Shown here in pieces: positions 35,166 through 44,180 of a stretch of 64,000 nucleotides of DNA (its first letter is position 1; every line of letters starts with the position of its first letter). The stretch is taken from assembly GCA_029261595.1 (NCBI GenBank), contig JAJDAZ010000026.1, positions 1 through 64,000 of the forward strand, written 5' to 3'. This DNA is from Nitrospinaceae bacterium (GTDB lineage: Bacteria; Nitrospinota; Nitrospinia; Nitrospinales; VA-1). Both the position numbers and the translations under genes were made by a program. The notes beneath the pieces were generated by a model. It did no database searches. It saw only the letters and a program-made list of their open reading frames with translations, and had not been told where the DNA came from.

Positions 35166-37055
35166 TCAAATATCAAGATTTTTGACGAAAATCGCTTTTT
35201 CCTTGATGAATTTGAATCGGTGTTCGGCGTCTTTACCCATTAATTCTTCAAAAACCTTATGGGTCAACTCCTGATCCTTAATTTCCACCCGGATCATGGA
35301 ACGGGTTTTTTTGTTCATGGTGGTTTCTTTCAAATCGGCCGGCGGCATTTCGCCCAGGCCCTTGAAGCGCCCCACCTCATAGGGAGAGCCGTTGAGTTTT
35401 TGGACGATGGCATCTTTTTCATCATCATCCAAAGCGTAAAACAATTTTTTCCCGGCATCGATCCTGAACAGCGGGGGCTGGGCAATGAAGAGATGGCCTT
35501 TTTGAATGAGTTCTGGCATATACCGGTAAAAGAAAGTCAGCAGTAAAGTGCAGATGTGAGCGCCATCCACATCGGCGTCGGTCATGATGATAATTTTTCC
35601 ATACCGCAGTTTGCTGTAATCAAATTTTGGATGGATCCCAGTCCCGATAGCCGAAACTATATTCTGAATTTCATTGTTTGCCAGGGCTTTGACCATGGTC
35701 GCGGTTTCCACATTGATGATTTTTCCCCGTATCGGCAAAATCGCCTGGGTTTTTCGATCCCGCGCCTGTTTGCTCGACCCGCCGGCGGAGTCGCCTTCGC
35801 AAATAAAAAGTTCGGCCTGGTCTTTGTCGGTGGTTGAGCAGTCGGAAAGCTTGCCGGGCAGGTTGAGGCGGTGTGACACCAGTGTCTTGCGCTGGACAGC
35901 TTCTCTGGCCTGACGGGATGCTATCCGTGCCTGGGTCGATAAAATGATCCGGTTGGCGATCAGGTCGCCCAGAGTCTGGTTATGGTGAAGCTGATTTTCC
36001 AGCGAGTCCTTGACCAAAGTTTCTACCTGGGAGGTGATATTGGAGTTCAAGCGGCCCTTGGTTTGGCCCTGAAACTCAACGTCTCCCTGGATATAAACGT
36101 TAATGATGGCGACCAGTCCCTCTTTGACGTCATCGCCGGTGATGCCGGTGACCCCTTTGGGCAAAAGGTTTCTCCGATCGATATAAGCCCTGAACGCCTT
36201 GGTGATGCCATTACGAAAACCGTTTTCGTGTGTTCCTCCGTCCACCGTTTTGATGGCATTGGCGTAAGATAAAATGTTGGACTCGGTGTTTGAGGTCCAC
36301 AAAAATGCAGTTTCAACCCTGAGGTTCGTGTCGTCCTTTTCAACATAAAAAGGTTCTTCCGTGATCGCCGGCAGGTTGCCCACGATTTTCCGAATGTAGT
36401 CTTTAATGCCTTCCGGGTACTGGAAGACATGCTTTTTGCCGTTGTCATGGACAACGATTTTCAGGCCCTTATTTAAAAAGGCTTTGGACTCGGCTTGTTC
36501 CAGAATTAATTTGGAATTGAATTCAACTTTTGGAAATATTTTTTTATCCGGTTTGAAATAAATCGTGGTGCCATAATTACGGACGGCTTTGCCTTTTTTT
36601 AGTTTCGACGTAGGTACTCCGCAGGCATAGGTTTGAGTCCATTCGAATCCGTCCCGGCGCGAGGATGCTATCAGGGATTCCGAGAGTGCGCAGACCACGG
36701 CCATGCCCACGCCGTGCAGACCGCCGGAAACCTTATAATTGTCCTGGCTGAATTTCCCACCCGAGTGCAGGGTGGTGAACAAGATTTCCATGGCGCTGCG
36801 TTTGGTTTTGCGAAAGGTGTCCACCGGAATGCCGCGCCCATTATCGTTGATGGTGACGCCGTGATCTTTTTCGAGAAATATTTCGATGGCGTCGCAATGC
36901 CCGTTCAGCGCTTCATCTACAGAGTTGTCCAGAATTTCCCACAGAAGGTGGTGCAATCCGGTAGAAGAAGTGGACCCGATATACATCCCGGGACGTTTAC
37001 GGACCGGCTCAAGGCCTTCCAGAATTTGAATGTCGTCTGCGCTGTAGGTTGCCAT
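35166..37055 (-). CDS. parE: DNA topoisomerase IV subunit B (GyrB/ParE family)
   Basis: The protein is 629 residues, the short ParE length. The GHKL ATPase has EILDNSVDEALNG, INDNGRGIPVD and GGLHGVGMAVV. The transducer contains QTKGRLNS, and the Toprim domain has EGDSAGGSSKQARDRKTQ, LPIRGKIINVE and DADVDGAHI. The C-terminus has KGLGEMPPADLKETTM. It acts with the subunit encoded 12 bp upstream to decatenate chromosomes or, if it is the only type IIA enzyme, also to supercoil. Length and pairing favour topoisomerase IV, but I cannot exclude a gyrase. The gene order parC-parE on the minus strand suggests one operon. Confidence 0.92.
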   Translation of the reverse strand: MATYSADDIQILEGLEPVRKRPGMYIGSTSSTGLHHLLWEILDNSVDEALNGHCDAIEIFLEKDHGVTINDNGRGIPVDTFRKTKRSAMEILFTTLHSGGKFSQDNYKVSGGLHGVGMAVVCALSESLIASSRRDGFEWTQTYACGVPTSKLKKGKAVRNYGTTIYFKPDKKIFPKVEFNSKLILEQAESKAFLNKGLKIVVHDNGKKHVFQYPEGIKDYIRKIVGNLPAITEEPFYVEKDDTNLRVETAFLWTSNTESNILSYANAIKTVDGGTHENGFRNGITKAFRAYIDRRNLLPKGVTGITGDDVKEGLVAIINVYIQGDVEFQGQTKGRLNSNITSQVETLVKDSLENQLHHNQTLGDLIANRIILSTQARIASRQAREAVQRKTLVSHRLNLPGKLSDCSTTDKDQAELFICEGDSAGGSSKQARDRKTQAILPIRGKIINVETATMVKALANNEIQNIVSAIGTGIHPKFDYSKLRYGKIIIMTDADVDGAHICTLLLTFFYRYMPELIQKGHLFIAQPPLFRIDAGKKLFYALDDDEKDAIVQKLNGSPYEVGRFKGLGEMPPADLKETTMNKKTRSMIRVEIKDQELTHKVFEELMGKDAEHRFKFIKEKAIFVKNLDI

Positions 37056-37067
37056 CGTTACCTGAAG

Positions 37068-39389
37068 TTAAATAATATTGATGATTTTTTTGCGTCTGGC
37101 AAGGATCACGCCCTGACTGCCCCGGTTATAAACTGGAACGCTTTTTACGGTGATTTCCTTGTTTTTTCCAGTCTCAAAAACCAGGGTGATTTTTTCTTTC
37201 TTGTCGACCAACTTGAATCCAGCCAGCCTGCTGTCCGTAATTTTTATTAGTTTGACGCCCATGCCCGACCCGCTAAGCTGAGATACCTGATCGGTGGCAA
37301 TGACCAAACCTTTACCATCGACCGTGGCCATGAATACAAAATCGGCCTGAACCAGGTAAACAGCGACCATGCGGTCCTCTTTTTTGAGAGACATTATTTT
37401 CCGGCCGGATTTCGTGGTTTCGGTCAGGTTGGACGCGGGGAAGCGGAAACCATAGCCCATTTCACTCATGACCATGAACTCCAGGTCTCCCAAAGGCGAT
37501 TCCCCATTGTCGGAGAAATCTAGCGGGGCCTGGTCCGGTGCCGGGATTTTCCTGGATGATTTTTTGGAGGATTTCTTTTTAGGCTCCGGCGTCGCCTGTG
37601 CCAATAATTCCTGCGGGTTCAGGGAAATCATTTGCAGGACCTGCTCCCCATCGGAAAATTTAAACAGACTTTGGATGGGTTCGCCTAATCCACTGCGGGT
37701 ATAGGGCAGATTGTAAATTTTTTGAATGTACGATACTCCCGCCGAAGTGAAAAATGCGACGAAGTCTTTGGTGTTCGCCTTCAGAGTGCCAAGGAGCTCG
37801 TCGTTTTCCTTGAACTTCAACGTCGCCGGGTCGCCCAGAGTCTTCAATTTTCGTAACCATCCGTTTTTACTGATGACCAGGGCAACGTCCTCATGCTGGA
37901 TAAAATCCTCGGCGTTGTACTCAACGCTTTCGATCTGTTTGATAGTGGTCTTGCGCTTGTCACCGAACTTTTCGTTGATCTCCTGTAATTCTTCTTTGAC
38001 CACGCCCCATATTTTTTTCGCGGATTTAAGAATGCCCTCGATGCGTTTTTTCTCTTTCAACTTTTCCTGTTGCTCAGCGATTATTTTGTCGATCTCCATC
38101 GAAACCAGTCGATACAGAGGAATTTCGAGGATGGCGCTGGTCTGCTCATCATCGAGATTGAAGGCTTTCGCGAGCTTTTCGTGCGCCTCCTGCCGGGATT
38201 TGGAGGACCGGATCAATTTCAACGCCTTGTCCAGGTTATTGAAGATGATCGCAAACGCTTCGAGGATGTGCAGACGTTTTTCGAGCAACGTCAATTCATA
38301 TTTCAACCTGCGGGTGACCACCTCCTTGCGAAACTCCAGAAAGTGCTGGCAGATTTCCAAAAGGGACAACCGCCCAGGCTCTCCGCTTGGTTTCAGGCAG
38401 GTGAAATTGACCTGAAAATTTGATTCCAGGTCGCTGTGCTTGAACACATAACTCATGATTTTTTCGAGATCGGCGCCGGCCTTGGTCTCCAGCACGATGC
38501 GGATTTTTTCATCGCTTTCATCACGGATGTCGATCAGGAGCGGCAGTTTCTTGGCGATGATGATTTCGGCGATTTTTTCGATCAGTTTGGATTTGTTGAC
38601 GCCATAGGGAATGGCGGTGATGATGATATTTTTCTTTCCCCGGGCGAGATCTTCTTCCGTCCATTCTCCGCGCATTTTTACCGCGCCGGAACCCGCTTCG
38701 TAAAAATTGCGGATTTCCTTTTTGGAGTTCATGATGATCGCGCCTGTCGGAAAGTCCGGCCCTTTGATGTGCTTCATCAATTGGGCGACGCTGGTGCCTG
38801 GTTCGTCAATCAGGCAAATTAGGCCGTTGATTACTTCTTTGAGGTTGTGGCTGGGAAAGGAGCAGGCCATGCCCACCGCAATGCCCGAGGCTCCGTTGAT
38901 CAACAGGTTTGGAATCCGCGATGGCAAAACCAGAGGCTCACTCAAGGTGTTGTCATAATTGCGCTGAAAATCGACGGTATCTTTTTTGATATCCTGCAAT
39001 ATGAAGGCGGAGATTGAGTGCAGTCTTCCCTCCGTATAACGGTAGGCCGCAGGCGGGTCGCCGTCCAAGGAACCGAAATTTCCCTTTCCTTCAACCAATG
39101 GATAGCGCAGGGAAAAATCCTGGGCCATGCGGACCATAGACTCATAGGTGGACGCATCGCCATGCGGATGGTATTTACCCAGCACTTCCCCGATGATTCT
39201 TGCGGACTTCACAAACTTTACCGCGGCGGTCAAGCCCATGCTGTTCATGGCATACAGGATTCTCCGGTGGATGGGTTTTAACCCATCGCGGACATCAGGA
39301 AGGGAGCGCGAAACGATGGTGGATAGCGCATAGGTGAGGAACCGGTTTTCCAGTTCAACTTGAATGTCGGAAGCTTTTTCTTTTGCCAT
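37068..39389 (-). CDS. parC: DNA topoisomerase IV subunit A (GyrA/ParC family)
   Basis: The protein is 773 residues. The winged-helix/tower core begins with [29 protein letters not shown]. The quinolone-determining region is [20 protein letters not shown], with Ala79 where quinolone-sensitive enzymes usually have Ser. That substitution occurs naturally in several lineages and often lowers drug sensitivity. The catalytic Tyr is Tyr118 in [10 protein letters not shown]. The C-terminal DNA-wrapping part is short and irregular, with a Lys/Ser-rich insert ([15 protein letters not shown]). I see no GyrA-box (QRRGGKG), which supports ParC rather than GyrA. It is upstream of and probably co-transcribed with parE. 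Confidence 0.91.
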   Translation of the reverse strand: MAKEKASDIQVELENRFLTYALSTIVSRSLPDVRDGLKPIHRRILYAMNSMGLTAAVKFVKSARIIGEVLGKYHPHGDASTYESMVRMAQDFSLRYPLVEGKGNFGSLDGDPPAAYRYTEGRLHSISAFILQDIKKDTVDFQRNYDNTLSEPLVLPSRIPNLLINGASGIAVGMACSFPSHNLKEVINGLICLIDEPGTSVAQLMKHIKGPDFPTGAIIMNSKKEIRNFYEAGSGAVKMRGEWTEEDLARGKKNIIITAIPYGVNKSKLIEKIAEIIIAKKLPLLIDIRDESDEKIRIVLETKAGADLEKIMSYVFKHSDLESNFQVNFTCLKPSGEPGRLSLLEICQHFLEFRKEVVTRRLKYELTLLEKRLHILEAFAIIFNNLDKALKLIRSSKSRQEAHEKLAKAFNLDDEQTSAILEIPLYRLVSMEIDKIIAEQQEKLKEKKRIEGILKSAKKIWGVVKEELQEINEKFGDKRKTTIKQIESVEYNAEDFIQHEDVALVISKNGWLRKLKTLGDPATLKFKENDELLGTLKANTKDFVAFFTSAGVSYIQKIYNLPYTRSGLGEPIQSLFKFSDGEQVLQMISLNPQELLAQATPEPKKKSSKKSSRKIPAPDQAPLDFSDNGESPLGDLEFMVMSEMGYGFRFPASNLTETTKSGRKIMSLKKEDRMVAVYLVQADFVFMATVDGKGLVIATDQVSQLSGSGMGVKLIKITDSRLAGFKLVDKKEKITLVFETGKNKEITVKSVPVYNRGSQGVILARRKKIINII

Positions 39390-39552
39390 GGGTTGTATTT
39401 GGACGTTATATGTTCAAATTTGTGAAAATTAACTTAAAAAAAACGAACTAAAATAAATCAATAGAAAAATTGAAAAATGAATCCTGCAAAAAAGTGTTAA
39501 TTATCAAATGAAAAACAGGGCAAGATTTGGGACCGGGTTACAACGCGAGAGC

Positions 39553-39581
39553 TTGACAAACGTGCTACTCAGTTTTATACA
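39553..39581 (+). promoter_or_regulatory. Predicted strong sigma-70 promoter upstream of mrp
   Basis: A perfect TTGACA (39553-39558), 17-bp spacer and TATACA (39576-39581) form a near-consensus promoter. Transcription would start near 39588, leaving an unusually long leader of about 360 nt before mrp. Confidence 0.65.
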
Positions 39582-39769
39582 AAGAATCAGCTATATAAAT
39601 CAAGTTTTCTTTTTTTCACCCATATCCTTCGATATCATATTTTAACTTCGGATAAAGCAACACGGAACCTTACTTTTTATTTAAAAACCGGGGGTTATTG
39701 AGGTTCTCTTTTAGTTTTTGATGTTTCGATCAGGGGCTAAAGAGCCTTTTATATCGAGGGATATTTTTT

Positions 39770-39822
39770 ATGAATGAAAAGGAGGGACCTGGGTTAAACT
39801 TTCCTTGGTTTTAAACCTTTTT
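39770..39822 (+). promoter_or_regulatory. Possible leader peptide and attenuator in the mrp leader
   Basis: A 14-codon ORF (MNEKEGPGLNFPWF, 39770-39814) has GAGGG nine bases before its ATG. Its end overlaps an imperfect hairpin (GGTTAAAC at 39792 with GTTTTAAACC ending 39817) followed by five T residues. This resembles an attenuator, but conservation is unknown. Upstream are a short GGCT/AGCC hairpin before TTTT and an ATATC/GATAT hairpin before TTTTTT (39751-39769). The rest of the 39390-39950 gap shows only AT-rich sequence. Confidence 0.3.
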
Positions 39823-39950
39823 GGACGTTCTACCATCTTAAAGGCAACAGAGGGCCCCGCTCATGATTGTTAACAGTGGGGAATTCATTCAAATTTGCGT
39901 TAAGCCATCTAACCCAGTAATTTACTGGTTATATTTATCAGGAGCATTTC

Positions 39951-41045
39951 ATGTCGGATCAAGCGTTGCAGGAAAAAGTGATCGAAGCGTTGAAGACCGT
40001 TGAGGACCCGGATCTTCATAAAAATATAGTCAGTCTTGGATTTGTTAAGAATATGAAGGTTGAGAGCGGCAACGTTAGCTACGATGTGGAGCTGACCACC
40101 CCCGCCTGTCCGGTTAAAGAACAATTGAAAAACGAGTGTGAGACCAAGACCAAAGCCATTGAAGGAGTGAACGCCGTGTCCGTCAATATGACTGCAGTGG
40201 TTCGTTCCTCCGAGCACAGCCAGCCTATTCTTACCGGAGTCAAAAATATCATCGCCGTGGCCAGCGGGAAGGGCGGTGTGGGCAAGTCCACCGTCAGCAC
40301 GAATCTGGCGATTGCCCTACAGATGTCCGGCGCAAAAGTCGGCTTGATGGATGCGGATATTTATGGGCCGAGTATACCGCAAATGCTGGGCATTCCCATA
40401 TCCTCTCCCAGAGTTGGTGAGGAAAACAAGTTTTTCCCGCATGAGAAATACGGACTGAAAGTCGTGTCCGCGGCTTTTCTGACCAAGCAGGGCCAGCCGT
40501 TGATGTTGCGCGGACCCATGCTGGGCGGCATCATCCAACAGTTTTTGCAGAACGTGGAATGGGGCGAATTGGATTATCTGGTCATCGACCTGCCTCCGGG
40601 AACCGGAGACGTGCAACTGACCCTGACCCAGAAAGCGCCAATTTCAGGAGCGGTGGTGGTGACAACCCCTCAGGAAGTCAGCATGATCGACGCCGATAAG
40701 GGCGTTAAAATGTTTCAGCAGGTGAAGGTGCCTATGCTCGGCATCGTGGAAAATATGAGCTATTTTGTCTGCGACGGGTGTGACAAGAAGCACCACATTT
40801 TTAAAAGCGGCGGCGGAAAAACCCTTGCAGATACTTTTGACATTCCTTTTATCGGAGAAATTCCCATCATCCCCGATGTGGTGTTGGGGGGAGATTCTGG
40901 AGTTCCCATTTTATTGAGCGACCCGGAATCGCCGGCAAGCGTTGCGTACACTCATCTGGCGGGCCAGGTGGCGGCTCAGTTGAGTATTCAGCAGTCCAAA
41001 GAAGATAAGGCCGAGGCCACCTTTGACCTGGCGTGGAAGGAATAA
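39951..41045 (+). CDS. mrp: Mrp/ApbC-type iron-sulfur cluster carrier ATPase
   Basis: The protein is 364 residues. The N-terminal MIP18/DUF59 domain (about 1-80) has TVEDPDLHKNIVSLGFVKN and LTTPACPVKEQL. The P-loop domain has the deviant Walker A ASGKGGVGKSTVSTN, DADIYGPSIPQMLG and VIDLPPGTGDVQLTLTQ. A CxxC (CDGC in YFVCDGCDKKHHIF) is the probable cluster-binding pair at the dimer interface. Such proteins assemble and deliver 4Fe-4S clusters. AGGAG lies nine bases before the ATG. A DUF971 gene follows after 3 bp, a pairing frequently seen with Mrp proteins. A second, different Mrp-like ATPase lies at 44624-45517. Confidence 0.94.
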   Translation: MSDQALQEKVIEALKTVEDPDLHKNIVSLGFVKNMKVESGNVSYDVELTTPACPVKEQLKNECETKTKAIEGVNAVSVNMTAVVRSSEHSQPILTGVKNIIAVASGKGGVGKSTVSTNLAIALQMSGAKVGLMDADIYGPSIPQMLGIPISSPRVGEENKFFPHEKYGLKVVSAAFLTKQGQPLMLRGPMLGGIIQQFLQNVEWGELDYLVIDLPPGTGDVQLTLTQKAPISGAVVVTTPQEVSMIDADKGVKMFQQVKVPMLGIVENMSYFVCDGCDKKHHIFKSGGGKTLADTFDIPFIGEIPIIPDVVLGGDSGVPILLSDPESPASVAYTHLAGQVAAQLSIQQSKEDKAEATFDLAWKE

Positions 41046-41048
41046 ACC

Positions 41049-41390
41049 ATGAGCGAACCGGCCAAGGTGGACTCCAATCATCCATCGCCCAAAAAATTGC
41101 ACCAGATCAACGCCACCACCCTGGGAATCAGCTGGACGGATGGGCACGAGTCGGTTTACAACGTTAAGATGTTGCGGGAAAAATGCCCCTGCGCCAACTG
41201 CATCGATGAATGGACCGGAGAAAAAAGAATCCAACCTGGGATGATCCCGGATTCGATTCGGCCCAAAGACATTAAATCGGTGGGGTTGTATGCAGTCCAG
41301 TTTTTCTGGAACGATGGGCACGATACGGGCTTGTATCCGCACGAATTGCTGAGAAAACTTTGCCAGTGCGAATTGTGTGAACATGCCTGA
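41049..41390 (+). CDS. DUF971 (gamma-butyrobetaine hydroxylase-like N-terminal domain) protein
   Basis: The protein is 113 residues. It has the domain pattern LGISWTDGHESVYN, LREKCPCANCIDEWTG, and GLYAVQFFWNDGHDTGLYPHELLRKLC. The second Cys pair is CQCELCEHA. In eukaryotes this fold precedes carnitine-synthesis oxygenases; in bacteria it stands alone and is often found beside mrp or fused to it. The Cys residues suggest metal or cluster binding. It starts 3 bp after mrp and is almost certainly co-transcribed, so a role in iron-sulfur delivery is a fair inference. Confidence 0.88.
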   Translation: MSEPAKVDSNHPSPKKLHQINATTLGISWTDGHESVYNVKMLREKCPCANCIDEWTGEKRIQPGMIPDSIRPKDIKSVGLYAVQFFWNDGHDTGLYPHELLRKLCQCELCEHA

Positions 41391-41395
41391 GGTAG

Positions 41396-41605
41396 AAATG
41401 TGTCCACAAGATTTATCCCGCCCAGGACGACGAACGCGATAATTTTCCCGACCATGAGAACCGCCAGAATTTCATGGTGAAGGGGCCCGACCAGGAGTTG
41501 GCCCAGGACTTGCTCCCGGAAGCCGACTTCACCAGAATTCTCAAGCGAAACCTGTTGCGCCGGTTCACTTCAATTCTCCATACGATTCGATCGAGTTTTT
41601 GTTGA
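41396..41605 (+). pseudogene. Possible coding remnant after the DUF971 gene
   Basis: This 69-codon open frame follows a TAG at 41393-41395 and has no start codon until an ATG about 26 codons in. The translation has gene-like composition, for example DDERDNFPDHENRQNF and then LLPEADFTRILKRNLLRRF. Its 3' end overlaps the convergent Sm-like gene by about 40 bp. It may be the tail of a lost gene, or a small gene starting at the internal ATG. I do not recognise it. Confidence 0.25.
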
Positions 41606-41822
41606 TGTGCCAGTCGTGGGGGAAATTTTGGGCATCCTTCCATTTTTTCGATTTGAGAGGACCTGTTTCATAGACGATGGCCGGATCAGTCAAGACGACA
41701 GCGGTATCGTTCACCGCAATTAATTTTCCGGTATAGATATAATTGACGCAAAATAAGGTGACGCGCCTGCCCACCAAATTTTTCAAGCCTCCCTGGCTGT
41801 TTTCCCCCATATTCAATTCCAT
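41565..41822 (-). CDS. Small conserved protein with an Sm/Hfq-like fold signature
   Basis: The protein is 85 residues, soluble. The central part, LVGRRVTLFCVNYIYTGKLI followed by AVNDTAVVLTDPAIVYETG, has the alternating strand pattern of an Sm-like five-stranded barrel (compare the Hfq and LSm Sm1 motif). A charged helix and tail (KKWKDAQNFPHDWHINKN) follow. RNA binding is possible by fold analogy only; the Hfq Sm2 signature KHA is absent. A GAGGAGATAAC-type ribosome-binding site precedes the ATG on the minus strand. It is divergent from the XRE regulator, with 259 bp of very AT-rich DNA between them. Confidence 0.7.
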   Translation of the reverse strand: MELNMGENSQGGLKNLVGRRVTLFCVNYIYTGKLIAVNDTAVVLTDPAIVYETGPLKSKKWKDAQNFPHDWHINKNSIESYGELK

Positions 41823-41962
41823 AGTTATCTCCTCGATAGTAGTGGGTTGGTTTGGTGAGTCTGTTTAAAAAAGTATGGTTAATTTTCTCCCTAATTAATA
41901 TACAGGAAAGCAAAATAAAAATTAGCTAAAATACTAATATCATGAAATTTTTTGAATAACAG

Positions 41963-41991
41963 TTGAAAAATCAAAGCACTTAACCTATAAT
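41963..41991 (+). promoter_or_regulatory. Predicted sigma-70 promoter of the XRE regulator
   Basis: TTGAAA (41963-41968), 17-bp spacer and a perfect TATAAT (41986-41991). Downstream lie an AATCAG/CTGATT hairpin (42007-42022) and a perfect CTAATATTAG palindrome (42026-42035) that could be an autoregulatory operator. Confidence 0.6.
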
Positions 41992-42081
41992 AACATTGGC
42001 AGTTAAAATCAGCGGGCTGATTATTCTAATATTAGCACTAAGTATAATAATAAATCAAATAAAATAGCAAAATATCTATTT

Positions 42082-42513
42082 ATGAAAAACATTGGGTCTA
42101 GAATCGCATCGCGCAGGAAACTGCTGGGTCTCAAGGGCAAGGAATTGGCCGAGCGGGTGGGGTGTCATCCTCCCGATATCAGTGACTGGGAAAAGAGTAA
42201 AAACATTCCCAGCGTGGAATCGCTCATCAAACTGGCCAGGGCTTTGAACACCACAGAGACCTGGCTGGTGTCGGGGAAAAACCCCGGGGTTGCAGGGAAA
42301 GGCGAGGAAACCTCGAAAATTACGCGAATGCCTATTGAATACAAGGGTGGGGATGAGGATAATAATTCAGAGTTTCAAAGGCAGGAAGAAATGCTCAATG
42401 ATAAAAGGCGAATCATTGAATATCTGGATAAGGAAATCCTCGAACTTAAGTCTCGAATAACCAAACTGGAAGGCGGGAAAAGCGGCGAATCCTCAAAGAA
42501 CCTGACAGGTTGA
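42082..42513 (+). CDS. XRE-family helix-turn-helix regulator with C-terminal coiled coil
   Basis: The protein is 143 residues. Residues 1-68 form a Cro/C1-type HTH: IGSRIASRRKLLGLKGKELA, ERVGCHPPDISDWEKSKNIP (recognition helix) and SLIKLARALNTTETWLVSG. A flexible linker follows, and residues 105-135 (EEMLNDKRRIIEYLDKEILE and following) form a coiled coil that probably drives dimerisation. There is no peptidase or phage gene around it, so it looks like a resident regulator rather than a phage repressor. Its target is unknown; the palindrome in its own leader suggests autoregulation. It is 48 bp upstream of a small acidic ORF. Confidence 0.85.
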   Translation: MKNIGSRIASRRKLLGLKGKELAERVGCHPPDISDWEKSKNIPSVESLIKLARALNTTETWLVSGKNPGVAGKGEETSKITRMPIEYKGGDEDNNSEFQRQEEMLNDKRRIIEYLDKEILELKSRITKLEGGKSGESSKNLTG

Positions 42514-42561
42514 TTAAACGCCTGCAAAGCGCCCTCGTAAAACCATTTCCTGTATCTGTGG

Positions 42562-42813
42562 ATGCATGCATCCGATTCGCGGCGACCGACGTGCGCCTTT
42601 TTTCTGATAACCTTTCTGATGGCCGGAAGCACCGATGAAATCCAGATCGCTCTTCCGGAACCTGAAGAAGCCCCGCCAGTTTATTCAGAAGCGCTTGAGG
42701 AAGAAATCGATTATGAAGAACTATTGAACCGGATTCCATTGCGCAAACCGGATCCCAATCCCCCTTGGCTGGATTGGTCCAGCGAAAATAAACGCGCTCA
42801 GGATTTTGGCTAG
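42562..42813 (+). CDS. Small acidic hypothetical protein
   Basis: As read from 42562 the protein has 83 residues, but the first 19 look non-coding. An ATG at 42619 (MAGSTDEIQIALPEPEEAPP) gives a more natural 64-residue acidic protein with EALEEEIDYEELLNRIP and a Pro-Trp-rich end (DPNPPWLDWSSENK). Neither start has a convincing ribosome-binding site. It follows the XRE regulator on the same strand. No family recognised. Confidence 0.45.
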   Translation: MHASDSRRPTCAFFLITFLMAGSTDEIQIALPEPEEAPPVYSEALEEEIDYEELLNRIPLRKPDPNPPWLDWSSENKRAQDFG

Positions 42814-42874
42814 CTGGAAACTTTCGCGGAGTTATTTTGCGAAGTGAATGGCGGGACTCCCGGTTTGTCCGGAT

Positions 42875-43477
42875 TCATCGGGCAACAACCCTTTTTAGCT
42901 CGTTCAATCCCCGCTCCAGCCTGGAGCCTGCGATGGGGTCCATCAACAAAGCCCAATACCCTCCAACAACGGGCATGACCACCTTGCCTTCCTCCGTCCA
43001 GGTGACATAAATTCGTCCTTTGACTTTTTGATAATGGATGGAGGATTTTGACTGGTACATCCCATCGTACAGGGAAAGGTTAAAATCGATCCCATATTCG
43101 GGTGAAGACCGGGTGATGGTCATCGACCCGTCTCCTCCCTTTCCGGACCAGGACTGACTCGCACCCACTCCGGATTCAATCTCTCCCAGTGAAACCATCT
43201 TGCCTGGGTCATCCACGATCCAGGGAGCCCAGTACTGCCATTGATTTAAGTCATCGAGGGCGGCGTGTAGGTATTTGGATTCGGTTTCCAGGAAACCGAA
43301 GCGGGTGACCCGGTATTCGCAGGTAAGAAAAAAGGCCAGGCCAAAGAATATTGCGATCCCCAGAACAAACAGGATTCTGATCTTTTCCTTTCTCGATTTT
43401 TTTTTTACATTTATTACCTTTAATCTGCCAATGCTGTCCGGGTCTTTTCTGGGCATTCCATTCCTTTTTGAGTTCAA
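42875..43477 (-). CDS. Membrane-anchored SRPBCC (START/polyketide-cyclase-like) protein, copy 2
   Basis: The protein is 200 residues. A basic N-terminus is followed by one membrane helix (about residues 33-52, ILFVLGIAIFFGLAFFL). An SRPBCC-type domain facing the periplasm comes next, with LDDLNQWQYWAPWIVDDPGK, GVGASQSWSGKGGDGSMTIT and a C-terminal helix. The fold binds hydrophobic ligands; the ligand is unknown. It overlaps the upstream paralog by four bases and is a tandem duplicate of it. The N-terminal extension of about 30 basic residues is absent from the partner. Confidence 0.75.
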   Translation of the reverse strand: MNSKRNGMPRKDPDSIGRLKVINVKKKSRKEKIRILFVLGIAIFFGLAFFLTCEYRVTRFGFLETESKYLHAALDDLNQWQYWAPWIVDDPGKMVSLGEIESGVGASQSWSGKGGDGSMTITRSSPEYGIDFNLSLYDGMYQSKSSIHYQKVKGRIYVTWTEEGKVVMPVVGGYWALLMDPIAGSRLERGLNELKRVVAR

Positions 43478-44013
43478 GCTGGTTTTTTGGAATTTGAATT
43501 TTCTTCCACCACACTTTTAAGCTCCTTCAAACCGTCTTCAAACATGGGACCGACCATTAAATCCATATTCAAGGCCAGATAGCCGCCCAGGACAGGGACC
43601 GCCATGTCTCCGGTCATCTCCCAGGTAACCAGGGTGCTGCCCGCAAGATCCCGAAAATGAATCAGGGCCTGGCATTTGTAACTTCCGTCATTAAAAGAAA
43701 TATCGTAATCGATGCCCGTATCAGGGGAAGACTGGGTGAATGTCAACGCACCGTTTCCGTCTTTTCCATGCCAGGATTGACTGGCCCCGACTCCTGAGGT
43801 TTTTTCTCCTAAAATGATGATCAGTGTGGGATCTTCCTCCAGCCAGGGAGCCCAGCCCTCCCATTTGTTGAGATCGTTCACATGGCTATGGATGACCGCC
43901 GGTGGAGCTTTAATGAGTTGAGCCCGGCTGACGTTGTACTGGGTGGGAAGAAAAAAACCAACGACAATTAGAATTCCGACGAGTGCCCCAAAAAATAGTG
44001 CAAATTTTTTCAT
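43474..44013 (-). CDS. Membrane-anchored SRPBCC (START/polyketide-cyclase-like) protein, copy 1
   Basis: The protein is 179 residues. The N-terminal helix (residues 4-23) is a signal anchor. The SRPBCC domain includes INDLNKWEGW-like VNDLNKWEGWAPWLEEDPTL, GVGASQSWHGKDGNGALTFT, and GTLVTWEMTG-like STLVTWEMTGDMAVPVLGGY. About half of the residues match the paralog encoded directly downstream, and the four-base overlap implies one transcript. Both may act in the envelope on the same ligand. No enzyme gene nearby hints at the role. Confidence 0.78.
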   Translation of the reverse strand: MKKFALFFGALVGILIVVGFFLPTQYNVSRAQLIKAPPAVIHSHVNDLNKWEGWAPWLEEDPTLIIILGEKTSGVGASQSWHGKDGNGALTFTQSSPDTGIDYDISFNDGSYKCQALIHFRDLAGSTLVTWEMTGDMAVPVLGGYLALNMDLMVGPMFEDGLKELKSVVEENSNSKKPA

Positions 44014-44180
44014 GAAGATTCCATAAAAATCTTTCCCGGCACTCTAAGGTGTTCTGCGTGATCAACTTTCTCGGCGGGCAGGACCCGCTTTGCGCTCCTT
44101 TTGCCAGAATGGCAACTTATTGCGCTGCAAGAATGATTGAGACCAAAAAAATGAGCAAATTTCCTGCGGAGGAACTCCGC

